Origin: Macrophomina tecta
Lineage: Eukaryota; Ascomycota; Dothideomycetes; Botryosphaeriales; Botryosphaeriaceae
Direction: 5' to 3'
Length of the DNA stretch: 64,000 nt
Assembly (NCBI GenBank): GCA_024180945.1
Contig: JAKSGN010000035.1
Location: 992,001 to 1,056,000, forward strand
A model generated the notes under the pieces. It was given only the letters and a program-made list of their open reading frames with translations. It had not been told where the DNA came from and did not search any database. The position numbers and the translations under genes are program-made. Shown here in pieces: positions 36,873 through 47,050 of this stretch (positions are counted from its first letter, which is position 1; every line of letters begins with the position of its first letter).

Positions 36873-39073
36873 TCTCACACTCTCTCCCTCCCCCTTTCTC
36901 CGCGTTCTCGTTCGCCTCGTTCCCGCAAGCAGATGCTTAGGCAGCGTGCCTCGTGTCCGCCGCCGGGTCGCATCCGCGGCGATCAGGGACTGACGTCCCC
37001 GTCCTCTTTCTTCCACACACAACCATGTACTTAATACAGCATCCCTCCTACGCATACGAGCCTTGGACTTCCCCCGCCCACACTAGCTCATCGCATTTCC
37101 CTCCATTGGCGCCAACGCAGCCCGTATCTGTGCCGTCGGTATTGCAGCGCAAGCCCAGAAAGTACTCATGCTGCGATCAGGAGATGCGGTCGCTCCTCGC
37201 CCCGCATCCGCGCGCATGCACAAGCAAGCAGGCGCGGCGGCGGCCGCGGGGGCGTCGCAGCAATCAAGACGAAAAAAAAAAAAAATTGGTTTCCCATCCT
37301 TCGAGTATCCGTAGATATCGAAAATATCGGTCTGCACCTTCGGGTGTTGCCCGCGCGAGCTCACTAGCGCAAAAATCTATTTACGGAGAGCGCGAAAAAA
37401 AGGTGCTTATCTTTGAGTTGCATGCATGAACGAGCGGCGCATGACTCGTCGGTGGCTTGTGTCTCTCGACTCCGAACTCCCCGCTGCCCATTATCCACCC
37501 GCCGCTACGCGGGATGCGGTTTGTCCTCCGCATCGTGGCGCCCCTCCCCCCCTCCTCCCCCTCTGGAAATAGAATGCGTGAATTTACCTTATCGCATGTT
37601 CGCGCGTGAGCGTTGTGGAATTCGCAGTAGCAAAGGGAGGAAGAGAGCCTCAATAACGGACGGGTACGCCATCGTTGCACAAACGCCCGCGCGCCGTTGC
37701 CACCCGGAGAAAAAGAGCGCGAGGGAACTTTGGAAAAGTCAAAAAGAGCGGGCGCTACAGGCTGCTACGTATCGAGAGGGACGGGCGAGGGAAGAAACTT
37801 AACCTTAACCGACAAGCGTACTACAGCACACCGGTCGGGCTGGCTGGCGCCGCACCGACAGAGGGCGACCGGTCGCTACCGAAAAGCGTTGGCTACATCC
37901 GTCCGCGCCGCCGCCTCGCGGTCCCCCCTTTTGTGGCGGAAGAGGCGCGCGAGGCGGGGAGAGGCAGCAAAGTTCTCTTAGGGGCGATGGTGTTAGCCCC
38001 ACTTGCTGCAACGAGGGATGGAAAGAGGAGGGGCACACCCGGCGAGTCGAGAGGAGCTGGGGGGGGAGAGGAGGCAAAGAGGACGGCGGTGGGGGCCAGG
38101 AACTGCGAAAACGAAACTACTGCAGGCGGCGCGGGTTGCAATTGGGGGGTTTTGATTAAATGCTGACGGGCGCTGGATAAAGGTGCAGCAAACACGAGGG
38201 CGAGAAATTGCTTGTGTTGACGGGGTGTCTTCAGGCAGAGGCGGCCGGATGCAGCGAGGACGGCGTTCAGGCACGGATTGGGGCGGGCGGTGGAGTGATC
38301 AGGAGGGTCGAGGCAGATCCGAGGCGTGGTGGTGAGTCGCTTGGGTGGAGCGGCATTGCTCTGCTGACTAGGCGCTGCGATAGAGTAGGATTGTGGGAGC
38401 GCGCAGGCGGAATTGGAGGAGCAATTCGATACAGCGGTCTTCTGCTTGTAAGACGACGGGTTTCCTGTTCCTGGTGAGGCGTGCCTGGAGGGAGCTGGAG
38501 TGGCAGGCGGAAGGGTGTCTGATGGGCGGCAGGACGGACGCCCTGTGGGGAATGCTGAAGAGGATATACGACAGAATCTTCAGCAGCCGGAGCGGGCGAG
38601 GCTGCAAAGAGGCAAGCGCCCGGCAGACCGGGCGGCGCGTTTACTGTTAATTGCACGTCTCAAGCGAGCAGCGGCGGCCAGCCGAGGCGAAGGGCCAGGC
38701 GGGTCGGCAGGCGGCAGACGAGTGTATCCCAAAATAAGGGCGAGGATGGAAAGCGGAAATTCGATAGTCGTGGCGACCCTGCAACGAGCGCGGCAGGTGG
38801 CAGCAGACAGGGCCGGGAATGCAAGCGCGCCTTGGCCCGGCCAATGGCCAGCAAGGCAGAGAGATATTGCCGGCGGGCTGCATGCGCTATGCTGCCTGCA
38901 TATCGCATGGCAGCAGCAGCCACCGCGCTCAGTCTATGCAGCAGCCCGCCATGCCACTGCGTCAGGCGCGGACGGGTCGAGCGAAGAGGGGCCGGCGCTG
39001 CATGTCAGCTCAAGGCAGCAGGCGCAGGCGGAGCGAGCAGGGCGAAGATGCGGAGGAGGGATGGAGGCGTGGT

Positions 39074-39130
39074 GGCAGAGAGCAGAGCAGAGCGCAGAGC
39101 AGAGGAGCAGAGCAGAGGAGCAGAGCAGAG
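39074..39130. repeat. Purine-rich minisatellite (unit AGCAGAGCAGAGG)
   Basis: Three to four imperfect copies of a 13-nt GCAGAG-based unit in tandem. It lies in the non-coding region about 700 bp before the AA5 oxidase start. Confidence 0.7.
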
Positions 39131-39808
39131 CCGCGGGCTCTGGAGCTGGACCGGCCCCTGCAGCGGCCGAAGCGACCGGCGCACCTGCTCGACCCGGCGC
39201 CAACCTTCCGCCCGCCGCCTCTTACTGGAATCATCCTCTCCCGTCTGCCAGCGCCATCCCCATGCCCATCCCGCGTGCCCTCGAGCCCTCGCTGCCGGCT
39301 ACTACCTCGACCCGCCAGAATGCCCCGCCCCGCCAGGCCCCTCGTGTTGCGCCCCGGCAGCCACCCCGAGAGCCCTACAGCCTGCACCGTCCCCAAATGT
39401 CGGCTGACTCGATAGTCCCTGACACCGGCAAGCCCTTGGCCGGGGGTGCCATGTCGACTCTGCATCCCAATCCGGCCCAGGGCTGAGCCGCCCGTCAGCG
39501 CTGGCCGCGGCGAGCCCTGCTGAGAGGTGGAGAGCAGCGTCGTTTGCTCTGGAGTCAGCACAAGTCCATCGCTGGTGCTGGTTCCTGGCCTGATATGCTA
39601 CCTCTTGCGGCCTAGCCTCCGCTCTGTGCTCGTGTTTCCTTGCTCCTGTCGCCTGTGCCGGCCCGCTGTATAAACACTGCCCGTCTCCGCCGTCGCTTCC
39701 AGCTCCTAGCAAGGTCCAAACGCAATCCAATACACTTTTTCCTCGCTTCCCAGCTAGATCTGCTTGGCCTCTCCCTTGATCGCGGTCCTGGGACGGCTCC
39801 ACGCAGCA

Positions 39809-42800
39809 ATGGCGCCATCAATGAATGCACCCCTAAATTGGGCACGCTCCTCTGCTCAGCTGCTGTTGCTTTTTGCGTCTGTATGTGTGAATCCCTATCC
39901 CAGCTGCTGGGGCTCTGCTTCTACCGGCTCATGGCTAAATTGACGGGCGCTTAAAACCAGTTCTCGCCGCTCTTGGCGGATGCGAGATACGTCAACATCA
40001 ACGACAAGCGGCAGGAGGCTACGCCTACTTCGACCGCCGTCTCTACTGCTGCTCCCGCCTGCCCCGCGTCCGATGGAGTCACTTACCAGCTTGCCAGTGG
40101 CTCCACTTTCCTGATTGAGTGCAGCGTCGACCGCGTTGCCAATGATTTGAAAACCGTTGACCCCGTCGCCAACTTCGCCGCCTGCATTCAGGCCTGCGAC
40201 ACCACCGTAAACTGTAAAGATGTCTCCTTCACCGGCGGCGCCGGCGCCGGGGCCTGCTATCTGAAGTCTGCCGCGGGCACCATCTCCACCAACACGGGCG
40301 TCTGGGGTGCTAAATTGGTTGCCAAGGGATCTGCCGCATCCTCTTCTGCCGCTGCGTCTTCGACTGCTCCGCCTGCCGGCGGCGGATCTGCAACTACCTC
40401 CCCCGTAGCCAGCTCTACGGATACCAGGCCTCCTTCCGCTAGCGTTCCCGCTGGCTGGGAGCTCAAGGGCTGCTATGTCGACAGTGTCAATGCTAGGAGC
40501 ATGAACAACCTGCAGCCCGACGATGCCGACCAGACCGTGGAGAGCTGCGTCAATACCTGCATTGGCCTTGGCCACACTGTAGCGGGCATGGAATACGGCG
40601 TCCAATGGTGCGTAAAGCGTTTTCCTTCCGCCATGCACGAGCTTCGCTTACTGAGAACCTGCACAGTTTTTGCGACGATTTTCTCCGAAACGGTGCTGAG
40701 GAGGCTGCTGCCGGCGACTGCAGCATGAGCTGCCCTGGCGATGCCTCCCAGACGTGTGGCGCCGGGAACAGGCTGTCCATTTGGTCCAATGCCGATTTGA
40801 AGGTCTACGAGCCCCCTGCGGCTCAGAACACCAGCCTCCCGGGTAAGTGGGAATATGTCGGCTGTCTTTTGGACAGCCCGCTCGCGCGTGTTTTCCAGTA
40901 CGAAATCGTCCTTGAAAACAACAACACGGCCGAAAACTGCCTCACGCAATGCTCCAACTACGGCTTTGACCGTGGTGGAATGGAATACGGAAACCAGTGC
41001 TTCTGCGGCGACCAGGCAGATGTGGATGCTGCGGGTGCAACTCTCCAGGCCGAGTCCGACTGCAACATGGCATGTTCTGGCAACGCTACGTACATCTGCG
41101 GCGCTGGAAACCGTATCAGCTATTATCAGTGGAGCCCTGAAGACCCGCTCTACGTCTGGCATTACCCGAAGGGCGCTGATGCTGGTTCCTACGAGCTTCT
41201 GATCGGCGGTGTTGTTATTCCTCTCGTCAGTATTCCTGCACGCAACGGAAAAATTGCTTTCGTCGAGAAATTCGGAACCGGTCCGCCAAACAGCACTGGC
41301 GCGTACGAATTGGACCCCAGCTTGATCAATGACTTTTCCGCTGCGTGGAGGACAATGCATGTCAAGACGGACGTTTTTTGTTCCGGTGGTGTCACCCTGC
41401 CCGATAGGGCAGGCCGTATTCTCAATGTTGGTGGCTGGTCGGCGGATTCCCTGTACGGCGTCCGCCTCTATTGGCCTGATGGCACGCTTGGAACAGCCGG
41501 CACGAACGACTGGGAGGAGAATTACCAGGAGCTCGCTCTCCAAGCTGGCCGCTGGTACCCCAGTGCCATGGTTATGGCCAACGGCTCGGTTCTTGTTGTT
41601 GGCGGTATGGATGGCTCGAATGGTAACGCCGTTCCGAATATGGAAGTTGTCCCCAGACCCGCCGGTGGCCAACTCGTATACGCCGACTATCTCCTCCGCA
41701 CGCATCCCTACAGCACGTACCCTTTCTTGGCCGTCCTGCCCAGCGGCGGTATCTTCATCTCCTACTACAATGAAGCCCGTATCCTGGACGAGAACTCTCT
41801 CCAGACGATCCAAACACTCCCCAACATCCCCGGCGCCGTCAACAGACCCGATGGAGGCCGCACCTATCCCTTCGAAGGCACCGCCGTTCTCTTCCCCCAG
41901 CATGCCCCCTACACCGATCCCGTGAGAGTCCTCATCTGCGGTGGCTCCGCACCCGGTCAACCTCCGGCCCTCGACAACTGCGTCCACATGACTCCTGACG
42001 CACCAGAGGATGGCTGGACAATCGAGCGCATGGTAAGCAAACCCCCTGGCCCGCGAAGCCACCTCCAAGCTAACTGTTCGCACCCCGACAGCCCAGCAAG
42101 CGCGTCATCAGCTGCATGACCGCCCTCCCCGACGGAACCTACCTGATCCTCAACGGCGCCTTCCGAGGCGAAGCCGGCTTCGGCCTGGCCACGGGCCCCA
42201 ACCTCAACGCCGTCCTCTACGACCCCGCCAAGCCCCTCCACCAACGCTTCAGCGTCATGGCCAACACGACCGTCGCGCGCATGTACCACAGCGAAGCCAC
42301 GCTGATGGACGACGGCCGCGTCATCGTGTCGGGCAGCGACCCGCAAGACGCGCGCTACCCGCAGGAATACCGCGTCGAGGTCTTCACGCCGCCGTACATC
42401 CTCTCGGGCGCGCCGCGCCCCTCCTTCACCCTCTCCTCCGACGACTGGGCCTACGGCGCGCAAGCCTCCTTCACCGTGTCGGGCGCCACCACCGGCAACG
42501 TGCGCGTCTCGCTCATGGGCTCCGTCGTCTCCACGCACGGCAACAGCATGGGCCAGCGCACCATCTTCCCCGACGTGTCCTGCAGCGGGACCACCTGCAC
42601 CGTCACCGCGCCGCCCAACAAGTACATCTGCCCGCCCGGCTGGTTCCAGATGTTCGTGCTCGACGGCCCGACGCCCAGCCACGCGCAGTGGGTGCGCATC
42701 GGCGGCGACCCGGCCGAGCTGGGCAACTGGCCGCCGTACGACGACTTCACGACGCCCGGCCTCGGCGCAACGCTGCCGCTGATGGGCGCCGCGGCGACGA

Positions 42801-42841
42801 GCCAGAGCAGGTTGGCGTCGAATGTGTCGAGGATGGGCTGA
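39809..42841 (+). CDS. Secreted copper radical oxidase (AA5_1, glyoxal oxidase-like) with PAN-like and two WSC domains
   Basis: It should oxidise small aldehydes to acids with release of H2O2 outside the cell. The four exons are 39809-39880, 39961-40607, 40667-42032 and 42092-42841, about 944 residues. Exon 1 encodes a signal peptide ([11 protein letters not shown]); a Lys-Arg pair near residue 41 (NDKR) could be a Kex2 site. A PAN/Apple-like Cys module (about 53-130) is followed by a Ser/Ala/Pro linker, then WSC1 (about 188-285) and WSC2 (about 300-395), each with GCY/GCL, GMEYG, CFCxD and CxGD/CSGN signatures. The AA5 beta-propeller then shows DVFCSGG (thioether Cys, near 477), AGRWYPS (partner Tyr, near 535), RMYHSEATL (axial Tyr and His, near 760) and THGNSMGQR (His, near 843). 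All copper ligands appear present, so the enzyme should be active. WSC domains may hold it on wall glucan. A 536-residue antisense frame is a shadow. Confidence 0.94.
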
Positions 42842-43688
42842 CGAGGTTGTGCGCGCGCGCGTGCTGGTCGCTCATAATCGGATCGCGCGGGGATCTGGTT
42901 TTGCGGGATCTTTTGTGAAGGAAGAATAGTAGAAAGGGGGGGTGAGCCAGGCACATATTACACCGCTACGGTTAATTTATATTGTCTATTTTATTCGTAT
43001 ATACCGAATCATTCTATTTCCCAGTGCCTGTCCGTGCCTATCCGTGCCTCACATTGCCCTTATTGAAAAGGAGGTAGGACAAGTGCACAACTCAAGGTAT
43101 GGAAATAACTACGGCGGCCGGTGAGTACTTTTGGAAAAGGCTGCCACGCGAAATGGACGCAATGATACGAAAGGTCGGTAACTGCAAGTGGAAGTGGTGA
43201 ATATTGGGGCTCACTAGGGAATCAAATCCGTTGACGGAACTGGTCGTGATCGTGATCGAGAGTAGCCGCGTATTTTTAAATGGTCTGCAAACGATGCAAA
43301 GGTAACCGTTGTGCTGCTGCTTTCCCTCTCCATATCTGTGCATCATAACTCCCATCTCCTTACGAAAGTAACCTCTCTCCCTCGCGTGCTCCCACGAGCT
43401 CGAACCGAGAACTTGCTTCCCGGTGATAATAAACAATCTCAGAGTCAAAGCTACCAGACGTGAGATGCTTCATCTGACCGTTATTAAAAAGCCAAGCTGC
43501 TACGCCTTTCTTCGGTGTTTTACCCCTCTACAAGACCTCCACTGCCATTGATACTGCGCTTATGCATGTCGTCGCCAACATTGTGCATGCAATGCTATCT
43601 GAACCCTTCAAGGAGGAAATTATCGGGACCTTACTATGTCGGGTTGCAGTTCAGGTGGACAGCTATACCATCGTCAGTGATAGCTACG
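42842..43688. other. Intergenic between convergent genes
   Basis: About 850 bp between the AA5 oxidase stop and the deuterolysin stop, expected to hold both 3' UTRs. AT-rich sequence at 42960-43020 would suit polyadenylation of the oxidase gene. No gene is seen. Confidence 0.5.
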
Positions 43689-45120
43689 TCAGGATTGAGC
43701 TTGTCGCTTCTCACATTGGGCGTAGGAAGCATAGGTCTCTGCGCTGTACTTTGCCAGGTAGTCGGGCAGGGATTTGCAACCGGGCCATACATCTGCCCCA
43801 ATAGAGTAACTGAAGTCGAGTGTAGGATGATGCACACCGTAGAGGTGAGTCACTTCGTGGAGGACGGTGGTGGCCATGTCTTGGACATGGCAGTGCTGGG
43901 TGAAGACGGGTAGTATAAATCCAGACGGGCATATGAGAATTCTACCGGTATATGGCTGCGTGGTTGCCAGAGAATCCCATTCGCACTCAAAGACGTTGTC
44001 AATACATGTGATGCGGCCCTGAGTCCATGCTCTTGGCACGCATTCATTGGCAACGGCGTTGAACTTATCCCGAGCGTAGTTGACGTACTGGTCCGGATCC
44101 CTGTTGTGGAAGTAGTCATTGAACCTACACATGTCAGCTGCAGGGCAACCAGGCGTACGTGGTCTGCTCACCTGTTCGGTTCGTTCGCTGCAGCTGCGGC
44201 AGCGCCCTCAGCCAATGTCTGACACCCCAGAATTGCATTTTCCAAATCCGCCATTTGTTGATGGTTGCAGGTATACATCATCGCAAGTCCGGATGGGGGA
44301 TCCATGCCCCCTGGCGGGGGGTGGATGTCATCACGCGTGGGGCTCATCAGAAGGTCGTTGCTGAGATAGTGATAGCCTACCGTGGTGCCATCCGTTCTGA
44401 CCGTGACATATCCGTCAGCTGTAACTTTGATGTTGCCCCCGTGCTTGAGATCGTAGAGGTCGTTCAGGTCTAAGTCCACGACCACAACGTGGCCGGCGTC
44501 GAGAGACAGCCAAGAACCTTCCAACCATCCGCCGCTGAAATGGGGAAGCCATCCGGTGAATATAACATCATCGGTAGCTGTTGTGGCGTGACTCAGAACA
44601 CGCCCTTCGATATTGGTTGGTGGTACACTCACAGTCGATCCAGCTGACGTTGAGCTTACGCACTCGTCGGTCGTCTAGCAGATTAGCCCAAGGGTAAAGA
44701 GAGATTTTGGACGCCCCTAGAGAGTGGTCATAGGTCTCTGTCAGCTGTTTGGCATCTTTGTCGATCGAGAGGGCAATGAGGCATGCCCGTATTTGTTATG
44801 ACAGCTTGAACAGCGGTGCCACCGTGCGAGCAGATAGTTACGTCAAGACTGACATCATTGCTCTCCTTTCGAAGTTGATGCTTATCGACATTCACAGGAG
44901 GGGCCTTTTCCGCGGCGAAGGATGTGTTGTTGCGCTCATCGAGCAAGCGGGCGATTCTTCCGGCGTAGGTTGAATTGATTGTGGCATCGACCGTCTTCCC
45001 GGAAAGCAAGGCATCGTTAATGGCCATGCCGGGTTTGACGTCATCAAGCACCGGGTGACAGATGGCGAGGGCCAGCAGAAAGGCGAGCACAAGCGGTAGC
45101 AAAAAATTCATGGCCGACAT
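43689..45120 (-). CDS. Deuterolysin-type metalloprotease (M35), secreted
   Basis: A zinc endopeptidase made as a pre-pro-enzyme. The model has four exons (45120-44787, 44716-44633, 44577-44172 and 44124-43689), 419 residues. A signal peptide (MNFLLPLVLAFLLALAIC) is followed by a pro-region with the family pattern TAVQAVITNTG, then SWLSLDAG and DLNDLYDLKHGG. The mature part begins near the CNHQQMADLENAI segment and has the zinc site TTVLHEVTHLYG (HExxH). The third ligand region reads HPTLDFSY, against the usual GTxDxxY; the Asp is kept. Cysteines fit the family. The first intron (44717-44786) begins GCATGC, a GC-AG intron; read without it, the frame breaks at once, while splicing yields NTGASKISLYPW. 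The start may instead be ATG45111. Its upstream neighbour on the same strand is the CBM1 protein. Confidence 0.88.
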
Positions 45121-45580
45121 GAGCAGGATGAATATCGCGCGGCCAGCAAGGGTTAGAGCGAAGATAACAGAAGTCTGGGAGAAATTACAAGACGAATTCT
45201 GAGTTCTGAGGAGAGTTGAGCGTGAAGAGGAAGAGGAGGCGTTGCGTTGGTGAACTTTGAACGGAGCGGTCGCCTGGAGGGAAGGCGCGTCTCAGCGCAT
45301 CACGCCGGGTGGCAGCACCTTCCAACTGGAAGGCCGGATTTCCAGAGTCAGGGAGTCATACGGAGGCAAGTATGCCGCGACCGGTATTTTTATTTTCTTT
45401 TTTTTTATTTTGTGCGCACAAGTCCTCAGCTCTGCATGCGTCTCCCCACTTATCACGCTTCTGCAAAGGACAGGATATTGGCAACCGCCATCCATTCTGC
45501 TTTGGTAATACCAAATACAGAAATGATCAGACACCAGCACTGATTTCCGCTCCATGCCAGGCCATCCATCACCAGCTGCC
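45121..45580. other. Intergenic between tandem minus-strand genes
   Basis: 460 bp between the end of the CBM1 gene and the deuterolysin start, so it should hold the CBM1 3' UTR and the deuterolysin promoter. A T-rich stretch lies at 45385-45412. No open frame of note. Confidence 0.5.
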
Positions 45581-46642
45581 TTAGTTGTTCGCATGCGCAT
45601 CGTTGTAGTAGTGAATCTGCAGCACACATCAGCCAACCCGCTCCACCCAAGAGCCCTGGTTCGCTCGATAATAGCGATCAAGCAAAATGCACTCACAGTC
45701 TCGTCCGCACACCCGCTCGGTGTGTTATACAGGTAGTTTCCCAGGTTCACAAACAGCGCCTGACCCTCGCACACATACCACGCGCTCAAATTCGGCCTCG
45801 TCACATTCGGCCCCGTCCACGTCACCGCATCGCCCTGGAACGCGAATGTGCCGTACGTTCCCTTCGACTCGGCAAAAGTCACTGCGAGTGACTGTCCGTT
45901 GTGCGTTGTCGCGCCGCTGACGTGCGCGTACAGCAGCTTCGCCGCCGCGCCGGGCTCCGAGACCAGCTGTACGAGCTGCCCGTTTACGATGTTGAACTGG
46001 CCGGCCGAAGTGTAGGTATCGATGACGGCGAGACCGGGAGAGTAGAGCGGAGAGGATTGCAAGTACTTGTGGAAGTTGGGGTCTTCGACCGCACGGATCC
46101 AGAGGTATCCTGATTGAAGCGTTGTGCCCGGGCCAGTGGCAGTGCTGCCATTTCCTGGGGCGGTGGTAGTACTGGGGGAAGTACTGGTAGAGCGGGCCGA
46201 GGTAGTGAGAGTTGTTCGAGAAGTTGTAGCAGTGCCAGGCTGGCATTGGGAGTAATCTGCGTTTGTGAGCTGAGGTCAAGGACATGCGCCCCAACAGGGG
46301 AGGACATAGGTGTCATTTGTCATACAATCACTAGAAATAGTTAGAGGTGCGTTGCTTTCTTCACTCAATTTCAGATCGTATCTACCTCAATTTGATACAG
46401 GTGTAACCTGGGTAGAAACAACCGTCAGCGATGTATTGTAGTGGCAGATAAAGCGGTAATACCAGAAACGCAGCTTGAGCTGCCCGAGTATCCGTTGCCA
46501 CCGCCTGCAAGACTCGTTAGCCGGATGATTCAATGAGTCATTCGCCCTAACACGTACATTGTCCCCAAGCGCTCTGCTGAGCAAGGACAGAGGCGCTCAA
46601 GAAACCGATAATAACGTTCAGAGAACGCATGTTGAAAAGCAT
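45581..46642 (-). CDS. Secreted CBM1 protein with Ser/Thr linker and unassigned C-terminal domain
   Basis: A secreted protein expected to bind cellulose or chitin. The six-exon model is 46642-46558, 46504-46463, 46407-46386, 46330-46326, 46256-45697 and 45616-45581, which sums to 249 residues. A signal peptide (SLNVIIGFLSASVLA) is followed directly by a fungal CBM1: QSAWGQCGGNGYSGSSSC, then GYTC and YYSQCQPG, with the aromatic and Cys spacing of the family. This module is assembled from five exons, one of them only 5 nt (TGATT), between clear CTAAC...CTAG and GTATGA signals. A Thr/Ser/Pro linker follows, then a domain of about 150 residues (YLWIRAVEDPNFHKYLQ, QFNIVNGQLVQLV, TYGTFAFQGDAVTW, SGCADETIHYYN) that I recognise only as a recurring tail of fungal CBM1 proteins with no known activity. 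Two in-frame starts (46642 and 46630) are possible. Confidence 0.87.
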
Positions 46643-47050
46643 GACCGGGGCTATAGAAGGAACCTAAGAGATGAACAAGAAAGCTTGACAATAGCTTGAC
46701 ATTTAAACCATGATTTCTTGCAAGATTTGCGATGGCGAGAGGCTGTGGAGTTCCAGACGCCGGGGTGGTGGAGCGATGCCGACGGCCCGCCTACCCTGCG
46801 GCAGATTAATCACAGCGAATAAAGTGCTCGGCTAAGCTACATCAAGCGCGGATAAAATGTTTTGAGACCAACAGTAGGATTAAACACGGGTATAAAGTGT
46901 CAATTAAGCTTTTGTGCTCAATTCAAGCACTTACCCTGAAATGACTGCGCCGTGTTTCCCAGCACTCCACTTGGAAGAGTTCGCCTTTATGTGCATTTAC
47001 GAGTTCTTTTCCCGCGATTCCGGTTCCCGACATGCTGGAAGAGGTCTCCC
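46643..47050. other. Intergenic upstream of the CBM1 gene
   Basis: About 400 bp holding the CBM1 promoter and, on its right, the 3' UTR of the DUF3445 gene. Both genes are on the minus strand. No gene is seen. Confidence 0.5.

Larger units (their letters stand above)
36765..39808. other. Gene-poor 3 kb region upstream of the AA5 oxidase
   Basis: It starts with the GH16 3' UTR, which includes a TC microsatellite, and ends with the promoter and leader of the AA5 gene. In between it is GC-rich with an A run near 37273-37285 and a purine-rich minisatellite near 39074-39130. The 328-residue plus-strand frame at 38500-39486 is built from this low-complexity sequence, has parallel open frames in the other registers, and I do not accept it as a gene. 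Confidence 0.5.

Noticed and set aside
38500..39486. 328-residue plus-strand open frame
   Set aside because: Built on a GC-rich, partly repetitive region with parallel open frames in the other registers; no domain or signal.
40473..42083. 536-residue minus-strand open frame
   Set aside because: It is the exact antisense of the AA5 oxidase exons; codon-biased GC-rich genes often leave such shadows.
41957..42682. 241-residue minus-strand open frame
   Set aside because: Antisense shadow of the last AA5 oxidase exon, low-complexity Ala/Gly/Arg.
44700..44800. Frameshift (pseudogene) in the deuterolysin gene
   Set aside because: A GC-AG intron with a good branch site restores the family sequence exactly, so a broken gene is not needed.
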